A stretch of 64,000 bases of DNA from Fonsecaea monophora. Lineage: Eukaryota > Ascomycota > Eurotiomycetes > Chaetothyriales > Herpotrichiellaceae. The stretch lies in assembly GCF_001642475.1 (NCBI RefSeq), contig NW_019173974.1, positions 62,001 to 126,000 of the forward strand. Reading direction: 5' to 3'. The notes under the pieces were generated by a model that searched no databases, was not told the DNA's origin, and was given only the letters and a program-made list of their open reading frames with translations. Every line of letters starts with the position of its first letter. The stretch's first letter is position 1. Below, piece after piece: positions 21,958-32,817 of this stretch. A program made the translations under genes and the position numbers.

Positions 21958-22801
21958 ATGGCCAATATCAAGGTGATAGCGCTCACTGCCTACTGGTTTG
22001 TTCGGTGCTAACCTCCCATTACCTTCAAAGATCGTCTCGCAGGCTGAATACCTTCCTCTCCGCTTGTCCCTCCTTGAGGCTGAAAAGGAGAACACCAGGG
22101 CCCGCGACAAGCTCGGTCACCAACGCCGAGCTCTCCCTGTGGTCGAGGTCACGACCCCGTACACCTTCACCAGCGAGGATGGGAAGGAGGTCACCCTCGC
22201 AGACCTTTTTGACGGACGACCGCAGCTCATCATCTACCACTTGATGTTCAGCCCGGACTGGGACGCCGCATGCGCCAGCTGCTCGCTGTTGGGCGACTCG
22301 GTGCCAGACCTGCGCCATTTGAACGGCCACTCGACCACGTTCGTCGCCGTGAGCCGTGCCCCGATCGACAAGATCCGGGCGTACAAGAAGCGCATGGGCT
22401 GGAAGTTTCCCTGGGTCTCGTCGTTCGGGTCGAGCTTCAACTACGACTTTGGCGCCACGCAGGACGAGGCCGTCAAGCCTGTCGAGTACAACTTCAAGGA
22501 CAAGTCGGAGATGGAGAAGCGCGGGCTCGCCCACTTTGCCACGGGCGAGCAGCCAGGTCATTCGGTGTTTGTGCTCGGTGGCGAGCTGACCGGCATTGGC
22601 GACGAGGGCAAGATCTACCACAGCTACAGCAGCTATGCCCGCGGTGGGGAGCCCATCATCAACACCTTCACCTGGCTGGACATGACCCCGTTGGGCAGAC
22701 AGGACGGACTCAGTGGCGTGGGCGGACTAGGGTTCAAAAGGCACGATGAGTACACCACCGAGGACTTGAAGGGGTTACCCCTTGCAAAGATTGGGGCTTG
22801 A
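21958..22801 (+). CDS. DUF899 thioredoxin-like protein
   Basis: A 15-nt first exon (21958-21972, MANIK) is joined through a 58-nt intron (GTGATA..CAAAG, branch GTGCTAAC) to exon 22031-22801, for 261 residues. The DUF899 signature is clear: LIIYHLMFSPDWDAACASCS with a CxxC-type pair (CASC), then FVAVSRAPIDKIRAYKKRMG, WVSSFGSSFNYDFG and a C-terminal block HSYSSYARGGEPIINTFTWL. The fold is thioredoxin-like. The function is not established, though a redox or peroxiredoxin-like role is often supposed. Exon 2 is more GC-rich in third positions than its neighbours. The DUF899 family is common in bacteria, so ancient transfer is possible, but the native intron shows that the copy is well settled. Confidence 0.9.
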
Positions 22802-23655
22802 AGAGTGGGATAATAATATCAGAATAACTGAGAATGTTGGTTTGGGCATATGTATCACAGCACGGGTACACATGCCAGTTTCTAGTATTCTTCGCATCGG
22901 GGAATGCACCAAAATGCAATGTTGTTGACCATGTGGCCGCGGGTGTTTCCCTAGTCTCTTTCGTTGTCCGTCCCTGCATCAATAAGCCTCGTGTGTGTCG
23001 CACCTGAGCTGTTTGGTGTATCTTTCTCTGGATTTCCGGGTGCCCTCATCATCGCCCTGCCTATTCGAGTCTTTTGGACTTTCGTGCCTTTCTCCTCCTC
23101 TGACTCGCGCCTCCTCCATGTGCACACCACACATCTCGTTGGCTCGGTTTCTCACCGTTCGAGATCGTCGCTCGGCGCCTCTTTACAGGCTTGATTGCGC
23201 CTATGCAGGTTGAGTCATCGCTCGCCAAACCGCCCGCCCAGGTAGCCCATCCGATTGGCCCAGTCGCTGGCGGTCTCTTCGCTAAGAATTCGAGTTCACC
23301 TACAGGTAATACCGGACTCGCCGCGTACTTGGGGGGCTTCAGGGCACTAATCACTGACGAGGAAACAGGGCGGTGCTTACAAAGGATGAAGCATAGGGCT
23401 GGGTACCAGGTACATGTACTTGTCTGAGGTGGCCAGGGTGGTTCAGGGGGCTATTTTCGGTACGAGGACTGGTACGTCGTGAGTGTCGACTCTATATGTT
23501 TTTCCTTGATTCGCGTGTATTCCCTCTCAGACTCTCTTATAGCCTTCCTCCTCTATTTACACAGGTCATGAAGATGTTTTCCACTATTGCGTCTCGATGA
23601 TACCTCCCCGCCGAGGCCACAGCCTCTTCCTCTTGCCTCTGCTCTCTACTCCATC
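22802..23655. other. Intergenic, DUF899 gene to second regulator
   Basis: No gene is supported in these 850 bp. Pyrimidine-rich runs near 23080-23130 and 23530-23650 fit the promoter and leader of the downstream gene. Confidence 0.45.
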
Positions 23656-25449
23656 ATGTTTATCACATACACGCACGTGGACCAGCTGAAGTCACGAGCC
23701 AAAAAATGGCAGGTCAGCTCCTACCAGAACCAGCGGCGCAAGGAACTCAAAGCCACCCTGCCCGCGACTGACAAGTCTGCTCGGTCTAAGAGGCCCAGAG
23801 TCCTAACCTGGAAGCAAATCCCCCAGGAAGCTGGAAATGCGAGTAGTGATCAGACCGAAGAAAGATCAACGGCACCCAGCTGGGATGACGATGATGATCG
23901 TGTCAAAAGCGAAGATGTGCGCGTGGCAGTCGTCTCCTGGGAGCCTCACCTACAGGCAGCCCCGGGGAGTCTCCGTTGCGATCCTTTCAATTCCTATCCC
24001 ATGCAGTCTTCCGGCCGAGTGCAGTTGACGGTGGACTACTGTACGCCCGTTTCCTTGATCACGGCTCCCTATCCTCTCCGACGCCGATCTATTGCAGGTG
24101 GACAAAACGTCAACAACTAATGCTTCCCAGACACGCAGATCTATGCGCCCATGAACCTTGGCAATTACCAGGACGGCCACGGGGGCAACTGGCTTTTGTC
24201 ACACCTCTTCCGGATGGCCGTGCAGGCTGACCTGCTCTTTGAGGCGACCATGCTGTTCGTATGGAGTCAGCTACCCGCGAGCCAGCTGGGTTCTTCTCCG
24301 GAAGAGCTCCAGCAGACCTTATTGAGCCTTCGAGGGAGCGTGATGCGGAAGCTCCATCACCGTCTCACCGTGCCGCGGCTGTGTTGCGACGATGTGACCA
24401 TCCACACCGTCTTAGCATTGATGGCTGGAGATGTAAGCAGTTTCTTGGATCTCTCTTTCTTGTGCCTACTGCAACCATGCTCTAAGATCTCGAGAGAGTG
24501 TTGATTCATGTGCCTTGCTCGACAGTTCCATCGTGGACAAGATGACCACGTCGAGCTACATCGAGAAGGACTGCGGCGCATTGTCGATCTGCGCGGCGGC
24601 TTGTCCACCAGTGACATGCCGCCTCAAACGCGATATTCTGTCACCGCGTGAGTAATCCACGACTTTTAGACCCAATTCCCAGATGTCTAATGGCCCCCCT
24701 TGTTGACACACCCTGACAGGACTGAGATGATGTGCGACTATGCGATCCAGAGACGCAGTCGTTCCCCAAAGACCAACATCACCCCGGACAGCACGCTGAC
24801 GTATCCAACCCATCCATTCCCGCCATCTCTCTCCAAAGTCCTGTCGACCCTGCCCGAGGGATTCAGCGACCTGGCCCTGAAAACGCGACTGTCGATCCAA
24901 GTGATCCGCCTTCTCTACCGCATGACCAAGACGGTCGAGAAAGGCCCAGCAGAGTTCCCCGTGGACACGTCTATCGCCGTCGAGATGATGCGGCTGTCGA
25001 TGGACTCGGGCGCCCGGCCGCTCGAGAAAGCCATTGTGACGCTGAGCTTCGTCTTTGGCCGGTTCCTGTTCGACGTCACCACCAAGGGAAGCGGGCCCGT
25101 CAACAGCTCGCGACGCACGTATCAGTCCATGGAGACGACGCTGCGCACGCTGTGCCAGTCCATCTTTGAGCAGCTGCACCCCATAGACGGCGCCGGGCGT
25201 GACTTTGTTGCGTGGGCCGTCTTCCTCCTCGCGTCCGCGGGCGTCGACTACGGCGTCCCAGCGTCCATGCAGCGCGACATGCTCCGGCGCCTCTACATCA
25301 GCGTCCCGGCCGTGAGGTGTTCCGAAGCCATTCTGGAAATGCTCCGCAAGTTCCTGTGGCATGAGAAGCTCGTGCCTTGCGCGCAAGAGATGTGGGAACG
25401 GATGATGGAACAGAACAACACACCCCAAGTTGACAAAGAGCGAAAATAG
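23656..25449 (+). CDS. Fungal-specific transcription-factor-domain protein lacking a zinc cluster
   Basis: Four exons, 23656-24040, 24131-24432, 24526-24647 and 24720-25449 (introns of 90, 93 and 72 nt), encode 512 residues. The first ~130 residues are basic then acidic (RAKKWQVSSYQNQRRKELK; WDDDDDRVKSEDV). The remainder is helical and matches the usual regulatory-domain pattern of fungal Zn-cluster factors (NWLLSHLFRMAVQADLLFE, FHRGQDDHVELHREGLRRIV, LRGGL). No C6 cluster is present upstream of the domain, and no in-frame extension was found to supply one. Many fungi have such cluster-less proteins, whose job is unknown. It could be a co-regulator. The intron positions are well supported by frame and by branch sites such as AACTAATGC. 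Confidence 0.82.
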
Positions 25450-25639
25450 AGCGCAGATACCCAACAAATGATAAGAAAGGCAGAGAGAAGGAAAAAAAAA
25501 GGCAGGAACTTTGAGATAGAAACGATTTTAGATCAACTTGCTTTCTCCTTTTCTCCCGTAGCCCCTTTGTCGGACTGTTCTTAGGGGTCCTCAAATCTTC
25601 ATTTCATGATCGAGCACTTTGCCCGGCATTATGGCGTTA

Positions 25640-27433
25640 TTAGAGGGTATATCTGAAGCCCTTGTTATCCAGCTCCGTGACGTCGTGCATGCCCATTTCA
25701 ATGGCCTCTTTCTCCTCGTCCACCTCCACCACGCCCGACGCGGCGGCCTCGCGGTCCCGTCTCTTGTTCTCGAGGAACATGTAGATGTACAAGACGACGA
25801 TTGCCACCAGCTTGATCGTGTACCCGACCAGCATGGCCACGTAGGCGGAATGGTATCGCGGCGCCTCGCTCGACTTGAAGGTTTGCGGCCTGTCGGGTTT
25901 CGTGGGATTAGTTGAAAAGATCCATCAGTGGCTTAGTGTCGTCGTTGAAAACAATATTAAGAATAGGGAGAGGGGGTGAACTGGTTCTTTTTTTCCTTTT
26001 TTTTTTTCCAAGGGGGGAAGACGCAAGAATACTCACCCGATAATGTTGCCGACGCAGTAGCCGGTGAAAAGGATCGCGGCTGTGAGTTGCTTCTTCGTAT
26101 ACCCGGCGATGTTGGAGCTGACCATGGTCAAACTCATGCTGAAGCCCAGGCCTTGGAAAAAACACAACCACAGCCCGACCATCCGGCCCCATTTGTTGCT
26201 GTCGGGCAACCCAACGAGTAGCGAAGACCCCACGATGCAAATCGTGTTGGCCACGATCATGGTGATGCATCTGAGATTCGGCCACTTGGAGCAGATGATG
26301 CCTCCGCCGAGGAGGGCGAGGAACTGGACCGCGCCGCCGGGGATCTGAAGGTACTGCGTCCCCAAAGTGTCGACATTGAACGACTTGATTACCAGCGACG
26401 TGAATTGAGTGATTGCCGAGTTCGGGACCTGCGCGCCGACGGCCATGACGAACAAGATCCACGTCTTGGGGTCTCTGAACGTCTGCCACATCTGGTACGA
26501 CTTGAAATGGCGGTTCTTGATCCCCTGTCGGTTGGCGGAGACACGCTTCGCGGCAATCACTTTCTCGGCCTCGGTCAGGAATTTGGCAGTCGACGGAAGA
26601 TCCGGGAGCATGATGAGGGCGAGGATGCCCAGCGCGATACTGATGCTGCCGAATATAATAAAGACGTACATCCAGCGTGGTAGCCCGGTTGTAATATGAC
26701 CAACAGCATAGCCGATCAAGCTCGATACGCTGTCAGCATCCTGATTTAAAAGAATCAACCTAAAAAGCTTACCCGCCAAACATGGTTGCAATGCCATTTG
26801 TGCAATAATAGGCCTCCAGTCTCAAGGGTTGCTCCAGCGATGTGTACCAGATACTCATAATGAGAATGAACCCGGGGTTCACCACTGCCTCAAACGTGCC
26901 TAGCAGAAAACGGTTGACAGCGATTCCGGCAAAACTGGAACATGCCGGCGTTGTGATCAGGATGATACCCCAGGCGATTGTGGTGGCCCCAATCACTTTT
27001 CCGACTGGAAGTCTTTGTAAGAGATACCCTGCCGGATACTGCGCCCACAGATAACCTGAGATGTTCAGCGGCGCAATTTTTGAGGTCGGGGCCAGCTCTT
27101 ACCGAAGTAGAAGATGGAGCCTAACCAGGAGTAATCTTGGCCGTGCAGATTCGTGCCCTTTTGCAAACCGTACACACTGGCATAGTTGATGCCATTTTTG
27201 TCGAGATACTGCAGCAAGTAGATGAGAAACAAGATAGGGACTAATCGCACGTCAAGCTTTCGCAGCACCCTTTTGGATTCGGCCGGGTCGATTTCTTGAT
27301 CATCACTGCGCTTGTACAGATGGTAGACGTCGTCGAGGTCGGCGGAATTGGTTGGAGAACTGGCGACCGAAGCAGGACTAGACTGGACGGCAGTGATCTT
27401 GTCCGCTTCAATCGAAGCTTCGTTGGCGGCCAT
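25640..27433 (-). CDS. MFS transporter, allantoate permease (Dal5/ACS) type
   Basis: Four exons in transcription order, 27433-27103, 27055-26773, 26729-26037 and 25889-25640, encode 518 residues. The introns are 47, 43 and 147 nt. After a hydrophilic N-terminus come spans typical of the anion:cation symporter branch: LDVRLVPILFLIYLLQYLDKN, YASVYG, then YLWAQYPAGYLLQRLPVGK. The central loop (SANRQGIKNRHF) separates two six-helix halves, and the second half begins TWILFVMAVGAQVPNSAITQF. The motif LPVGKVIG lies in the loop after span 2. Members move allantoate, ureidosuccinate, nicotinate and other organic anions by proton symport at the plasma membrane. The substrate is not readable here. The gene converges with the regulator gene, with about 190 bp between their ends. 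Confidence 0.92.
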
Positions 27434-28073
27434 CTTGTCCCTCTGCTTGAGAAATAAGAATATTGCGGTCTGGGAAATGCCATTGGCGCCGAGATATAAG
27501 TATCTTCAGCATTTCTTGGGACCTTTTCTCGTGGATCATTGTTACACAATCACACTGCAACGTCGTCGGTCATCTCCAGCATTTCTTCCACTGACGGCAT
27601 CTTTCGTCTGCGATTCAGCCGTTGTCTTTGGACATTTGGCGGCCATGATACCATATTGACATATGATCACGACATCCGCTAACGCCCAATCAGGAAAGGG
27701 ATCTCCACGACAGCATGTAGTTGAGCCAACAGTTAAGTCCACAGCAATCGCACGCCCCTCGGTTCTGATGAGACGCTTGGCAGAGGCCAGGTCTGTATGT
27801 GACCAAGTGAGTAGCTTGTTGTCGATATAGGAAGGTGGAATGACTGAGACAAAAAATCTATGCCACGATCCTGGGTCTAGGTCGGTGAACGACCGGTGCA
27901 GTTTCGGTTAGAGATCCGCATGGCACGCGAGGATTTTGTGTGAGAAATCCAATCTATTGTATGTCTATTAGCATGGAGTTGTGCCGCCAAAGTATGTACC
28001 CAAGTGATTGCATGCAGAGGTCCGTCTTGGTCAAGAGGGTTGATGCGTGATGGCAGGAGACTGATCACCCGAG
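27434..28073. other. Intergenic, MFS gene promoter side
   Basis: This is the promoter of the minus-strand transporter and the 3' side of the minus-strand methyltransferase gene. A TATA-like stretch occurs near 27492 (plus strand GAGATATAAGTA). No gene was found. Confidence 0.4.
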
Positions 28074-28802
28074 TCAAGGGTCTCCCGTGTGTTCGGTGCG
28101 ATCCTGGTCAGCATGGGTGGAGTGCCGTTGCCATCCCCATACGCTCCACTCGCAAAGACGTTCGTCGTCCCAGATGTCAAGCTCGGCCTGCTCACGACCT
28201 TCATGAAGTGCTTCAAGACCACCCTTTTCCAGAAGCTGCCACAATTCCCGAATCTGATCCAGGTAAGCCACACGCAATGAGTATGTCAAGATGACCCGGG
28301 ACGATGGTCCTGGAGCCAGCCACCGGAGTATCGTTTTGGAGAGCAACTCGGGGTGCTCCTCCGAGTAGACAGTGTCTGCTGCAAGGATAACGCGGGCTTT
28401 GTCCTTTTCCGCGTGGTATAGTGTACCGCCCTGGATGGCAAGAGTTCCTGGGTTGCTCCAGTCCAATGAGCCACACTCAACAACAGCCTTCACGGTCGCC
28501 GCGTTCAGTTTGACATTGGCCGCCAATCCAGGTACAATGGGCGGCAGGTCTGTAAGGATCACTGGTGATTTCCACAGCGCAGCCGCAGTGAGACCGACAA
28601 GACCGGTACCCGCGCCGAGTTCAAGGACCGGTATGCGAGCGAGGGAGGAAAGATCGACAGATAGTTTATGGAGCAAACCCGCAAGCACAAAGGATGATGC
28701 CCAGGTCGTTAGACTGAGGCCTTGCGCGCGTAAGGCTGGTTCTGTTATATTGAGACAAAGGTTCACGTCCTTTCCGCACGGGATGGAAAAGTGTCGAAGC
28801 AT
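28074..28802 (-). CDS. METTL21/Efm-type protein lysine methyltransferase
   Basis: One exon encodes 242 residues from the ATG at 28802. The SAM-binding motif is VLELGAGTGLVGLTAA (about residues 59-74), followed by ILTDLP. The acceptor-side motif is ILAADTVYSEEHPELL (the family's D-x-x-Y region). This is the Methyltransf_16 family, whose fungal members methylate lysines of elongation factors and other proteins in the cytosol. The 5' end is uncertain: the frame continues upstream of the ATG as ISHFIRPVSQ until a TAG that is itself part of a possible splice acceptor (CTATAG). A short upstream exon may therefore exist, but no convincing donor was found. The target protein is unknown. Confidence 0.82.
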   Translation of the reverse strand: MLRHFSIPCGKDVNLCLNITEPALRAQGLSLTTWASSFVLAGLLHKLSVDLSSLARIPVLELGAGTGLVGLTAAALWKSPVILTDLPPIVPGLAANVKLNAATVKAVVECGSLDWSNPGTLAIQGGTLYHAEKDKARVILAADTVYSEEHPELLSKTILRWLAPGPSSRVILTYSLRVAYLDQIRELWQLLEKGGLEALHEGREQAELDIWDDERLCEWSVWGWQRHSTHADQDRTEHTGDP

Positions 28803-29161
28803 TTGAGAGACAGGTCGTATGAAATGGCTTATCTATAGATGTCTTGAGCAGAAACGATGAGCTACGACTGACAATTTATGAGATCTTATCAAAGTGATCG
28901 GAATTTCGTCCGAAAACCTTGCAACATTGAAGTCTATCACGTGGTTTTGATACGGACGACTAAGCGAACCAAGGCGAATGCGCCACCCATGCGCAGTTTG
29001 TGCCTCCGAAGTGCATTTTTGTCGTCTTACTTCGACGTAGACTTTAGTGCGCAGCTCCGCAGCTTCAACGAATCTCAAAACTTCCATCTCAATCTGGTCA
29101 CGAGAATCTTTCAGTTCAGTTCAAGCCCAGCCCAGGGACCCGTCTGTTCCTACAACACGAG
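28803..29161. promoter_or_regulatory. Bidirectional promoter region with E-box CACGTG
   Basis: This 359-bp stretch separates the divergent methyltransferase (minus) and mL50 (plus) genes. It contains a perfect CACGTG at 28938-28943, the site of bHLH factors such as Cbf1. Whether it drives either gene is unknown. Confidence 0.45.
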
Positions 29162-30547
29162 ATGGCCTCTGCGGGTCGCGCCTCAAGGTCCATAAGCAGC
29201 GGACTCGCTGCAGCTATCAGACCCAGCTATATCTGTCGGACATGCAAACATCAACTCCTGCAACGCGAAGCACAGCAAGCCAGACAATCCTCCAGCCTGT
29301 CATCAAGAGACTGCATGCGACGTGGCACGGGTCTTACAAACGTACAGCGCCGCCAAGTCTCCTTCAACTCTCTCCTCAACCGCTCTGAACCTTCCGATCA
29401 GCAATCCCTGCCGGAGGACGCTGGAACAACTGCGCCGATTGGACATTACGTTGAAGCCACTACTTGGGACGGATTGGAACATGTAGGCCATCAGGGGCAT
29501 TGGAGAGACCTTCCTCCTAATCCTAAAGACGACTATGAACCGTATGTATTTCCCACCTCAATTGCGCATCCCAAGGCGATCTAAATAGGATGTGTGTAGC
29601 TGGCTCGATCCAACCACCACAACACCTCTCCAGCGCGACGAATTTCTCTCATTCCTTTACATATCCGTCGTCGAATGTTTGGCGTACAAACAACTTGGAA
29701 AAGATCCAGCCATTCTTTTTGAACAGGGTCCGCCTGACTTCCACGGCGACATGACTTCTCTAAAGATCAAACTGTCGAGCTCTGAGACTGTGTCACATCT
29801 CGAAGATCCCAGCGGTGTCCTACAGAAAGCCAGCGAAGCGCCGAGGCCTGAGTCGGAGAGGCAAGAAGAGATCAAACTTTCCATACCAGAGGTGGAAGAA
29901 CAGCTCGCTGGCGCAAAGTTTGATTTTAGTGATCCCCTCACGTTTGCTGTACGTTTTGCCCTTAGCATTCTTCCTGGGACCTTTACCTTTTTTCTGTTCT
30001 CCAGCTCTGCTGACCCGAGCTGACCCTCTCGTCATAGATTGTCAAGCGCTTTTCCCAACTCACCTGCCACCGCATCCCTGATCCTCTTCTCAATACCATC
30101 TTACGCGGCAACAAGCCCCTAACCACCTTCGTGGATTTACTCACGCAAAGCGCGAAGCCAAAACCCAAAAAATTCGCAGAGTTGTTGTTAGCTAAGCAGA
30201 AGAAAGCACTGGATTTCGCAGCCAAGGAGAGAACCGACGCTCAGATTGGGGAGACGCCAATGGCCGAGCAGACACTGAAAGCTGTCTCTGGACCACAGAA
30301 CGACGCTATCCAGAAAACCCCGAGGAAGCAGCGGCAGAAATTCCAGCCTTTAGGCCCCAACGTGATGATCTTCCCCCGCCGAGAGACGGAGGTTGATCGC
30401 GAAATGGAAATCGGGCGTTGGAAGGTCATCAAGCGCGAGCTCGAGAATCGCAGTCTACCAGTGTACCCGCTTCCGAGGTTGGTGCCAGAGGGTGAAGCGT
30501 GGAGGAACGAGGAACCGGAAGGGGGAGTTGCGCAGAAGAATTTGTGA
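29162..30547 (+). CDS. MRPL13: Mitochondrial large ribosomal subunit protein mL50
   Basis: Three exons, 29162-29541, 29600-29948 and 30038-30547 (introns of 58 and 89 nt), encode 412 residues. The N-terminus is basic and Ser-rich with few acids (ASRSISSGLAAAIRPSYICR), a likely mitochondrial presequence. The conserved block spans the second junction: FDFSDPLTFA joined to IVKRFSQLTCHRIPDPLLN, then TFVDLLTQSAKPKPKK. The C-terminus is basic and ends with VMIFPRRETEVDREMEIGRW. This matches fungal mL50 (yeast Mrpl13, Ribosomal_L50 family), a mitochondria-specific protein of the 54S subunit. The identity is from memory of the family and is probable rather than certain. Confidence 0.75.
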
Positions 30548-31187
30548 ATGCAAGTCGAAACTGCAGGTCACCGCCAACACTACCTCGAACCCCTACGGTC
30601 GAGATTCTCTGTGGAAGTGCAAAGGGGATCAAATGTACGACTTGTGGGTTCCAAGAGAGGATGGAAAGATCACGTCCCCTGAGGCTAGGGAAAGACTGTA
30701 CAAAAAATAGAAAGAAAATTGTAACATGGACACAATATATACTCTCTAAAATCCCCGAAAAACACCAGTTCCTTCGGCAGGTTTATGCAATCCAAACTTT
30801 TGACACCTGACGGAGAACGCAAATGCCTATGGTATGACCAACCGCTGAAGACAGATATATACAGATTGGTGCGGCCAGCTTGCACCGGCCAATGGATTTG
30901 AAACTGCGTGCTTTCTCCCAAAATGCGAAGAGCCGACGCCAGGATGTGAAGATAAAGTGATATCGGCGAACGATTGGTGATGGCCGGGCCTGCGATGCTG
31001 TGGTTGTTTAGTGAGAGCTCGAAAGCGGTGGCTGATCCAACTGCTGCTCATATTTGTCCTAATGAGGCTCGGAAGAATCAAGATTTCACAACGCAGGAAC
31101 GGCGTAGTGGCGGCGACACGACGGAGGCGTGAGTCTCGTAGGATCGAGCAGGACGAGACTCGCGGGAGATCAGCCAGCAGAGAGAGC
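30548..31187. other. Intergenic between convergent mL50 and thiolase genes
   Basis: The 640 bp should hold two 3' UTRs. AT-rich tracts near 30705-30745 (AAAAAATAGAAAGAAAATTG) could serve 3' end formation of mL50. No gene was found. Confidence 0.45.
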
Positions 31188-32417
31188 TTACTCTCTGACA
31201 AAGAGGCCGGCCATGCCCATACCAGTACCGATGCACATGCTCACAACGCCGACCTGTCCCTCTTGTAATTGCGGCATCAAGGTCGCGAGCTGTCTCGTTC
31301 CAGTCATACCCAATGGGTGACCCAAAGCAATCGCACCGCCTCTTGGGTTGACCACGTCGGTATCCAAACCTAACTTGCGAATGCAATACAAAGCTTGACT
31401 GGCAAAGGCCTCGTTGATCTCCCAGATATTGACATCCTCTTTCGTCAAGCCGGTATAGTCGAGGAGCTTCGGGATGACCACAGCAGGACCAATGCCCATC
31501 TCGTCAGGTCTGCAGCCGGCGACCTTGGTCCCTACCCACTTCCCAATGATACTCTTGGTCAGACCGAGCTCATTGGCTGTTGATCTGCGCATGAGCAACG
31601 TTGCAGCAGCACCGTCCGAGATCTGGCTGGAGTTGCCCGCTGTTGAAGACCCATCTTGTGAGAAAGCCGGTTTCAATTTAGCCATCTTCTCAAGGCTGGC
31701 ATCGTGTCTGATACCGTCATCTTTGTCAACCACGACTTCTTTGGGTGGTGCATCAGGATGCTCTGGTGCGTATTGTCTGACCTTGACAGGAACAATTTCA
31801 GAGTCAAATAGGCCAGATTTCTGTGCCTTGGAAGCTCTGCGATGCGACTCGGCGGCAAAGGCATCTTGATCTTGTCTATTCACCCCATACCTCTTTGCCA
31901 CATTTTCACTGGTGAGACCCATGGGCATGATGCAATCTTGTACATTGTCAATGGGGCTGTTCCTGAGTTCGTCCCAGAGCATAGTGGGGATCGCCTTGCT
32001 TCCGTAATTCTTTGTCATGCTCTCCATGCCTGCACCAATGCCCACGTCAATCTGTCCCGTTGTAATCATGTTGCCAATGCTCGTGACGGCAGCAAGACCT
32101 GAACTGCATGCTCGGTTCACAGTGTGCAAGCCTGTGCGTTCGTTGAACCCGGCATGCAGCTGTGCCATACGAGCAGCTTTTGAGCCACCTAGTTCAGCGA
32201 GAACCACACCTACAGCAACGTCGTCAATTTTCGCTGGGTCGAGGTTCGGATTCGCAGCGAGGGTAGCGCGCAGGACGTGGGAGAGGAGTTCATGGTCGTA
32301 GGCATCTCGGAAACCACCTTTGACTGCTCGGGTGACGGGAGTACGTAGAGAGGAGAGGATGACAACGTCAGTCGGTTGTTTGGCGAGAATCTGCTTTAGA
32401 CCTTTGGCGGCAGCCAT
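31188..32417 (-). CDS. 3-ketoacyl-CoA thiolase
   Basis: A single exon encodes 409 residues, the usual length for the family. The nucleophilic Cys104 is in VNRACSSGLAAV. The second half has NEAFASQALYC, the His in GGAIALGHPLGMTGTRQ (about 367) and the general-acid Cys in SMCIGTGMGMAG (about 395). The enzyme cleaves 3-ketoacyl-CoA with CoA, the last step of beta-oxidation. Location is unclear: the C-terminus (LFVRE) is not a PTS1, and the N-terminus (GLKQILAKQ) looks only vaguely like a PTS2 because the leading Arg/Lys-Leu is missing. Two candidate fatty-acid-response hexamers lie upstream (32636 and 32812). An acetyl-CoA C-acetyltransferase role is less likely given the closeness to Pot1-type enzymes. 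Confidence 0.93.
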   Translation of the reverse strand: MAAAKGLKQILAKQPTDVVILSSLRTPVTRAVKGGFRDAYDHELLSHVLRATLAANPNLDPAKIDDVAVGVVLAELGGSKAARMAQLHAGFNERTGLHTVNRACSSGLAAVTSIGNMITTGQIDVGIGAGMESMTKNYGSKAIPTMLWDELRNSPIDNVQDCIMPMGLTSENVAKRYGVNRQDQDAFAAESHRRASKAQKSGLFDSEIVPVKVRQYAPEHPDAPPKEVVVDKDDGIRHDASLEKMAKLKPAFSQDGSSTAGNSSQISDGAAATLLMRRSTANELGLTKSIIGKWVGTKVAGCRPDEMGIGPAVVIPKLLDYTGLTKEDVNIWEINEAFASQALYCIRKLGLDTDVVNPRGGAIALGHPLGMTGTRQLATLMPQLQEGQVGVVSMCIGTGMGMAGLFVRE

Positions 32418-32635
32418 GTTTGAGGTGAAACTCGGAATGTAGGCAATTCTAACGCAACAGGCAGGATTTTTCTAGTTCATCTATGGTGCGCAAAGAACTT
32501 CAAAGGCAGGAAGAAGCACCACCAGTCCTGGGACAGAGATATATAGAACAGCAGAACAGTAATCGTGAGCAAGCATGGTCGTCGGGTAAAGAATATCACT
32601 CAATGGGGAATGTTGCCATCGGAAGCGGACAGGAG

Positions 32636-32641
32636 CCTCGG
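32636..32641. promoter_or_regulatory. CCTCGG hexamer, candidate FarA/FarB site
   Basis: CCTCGG lies 219 bp upstream of the thiolase ATG. In Aspergillus the fatty-acid regulators FarA and FarB act through CCTCGG in beta-oxidation gene promoters. A hexamer occurs often by chance, but a second copy in inverse orientation lies at 32812. Confidence 0.4.
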
Positions 32642-32811
32642 AAGCGACACTCGGCCCCACGCTGGGGTAGTTGGTGCGGCGGACTATACAGACTACAGTG
32701 GCAGTATGTTTCTCAGCTACGGCGAAGCATATGATAGATGATATGTAGCTGGCGTTCACTTTCCACTCACTTCAGGTGCTTCACTTCATTCTCATCTCTT
32801 CCAGCAACGTA

Positions 32812-32817
32812 CCGAGG
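32812..32817. promoter_or_regulatory. CCGAGG hexamer, candidate FarA/FarB site
   Basis: This is the inverse complement of CCTCGG, 395 bp upstream of the thiolase start. The reasoning and caveat are the same as for the site at 32636. Confidence 0.35.

Noticed and set aside
22025..22621. 198-codon minus-strand frame
   Set aside because: It is antisense to the DUF899 exon. High third-position GC in that exon explains the open frame.
24556..25467. 303-codon minus-strand frame
   Set aside because: It lies wholly antisense to the well-supported regulator exons, crosses their introns and has no domain.
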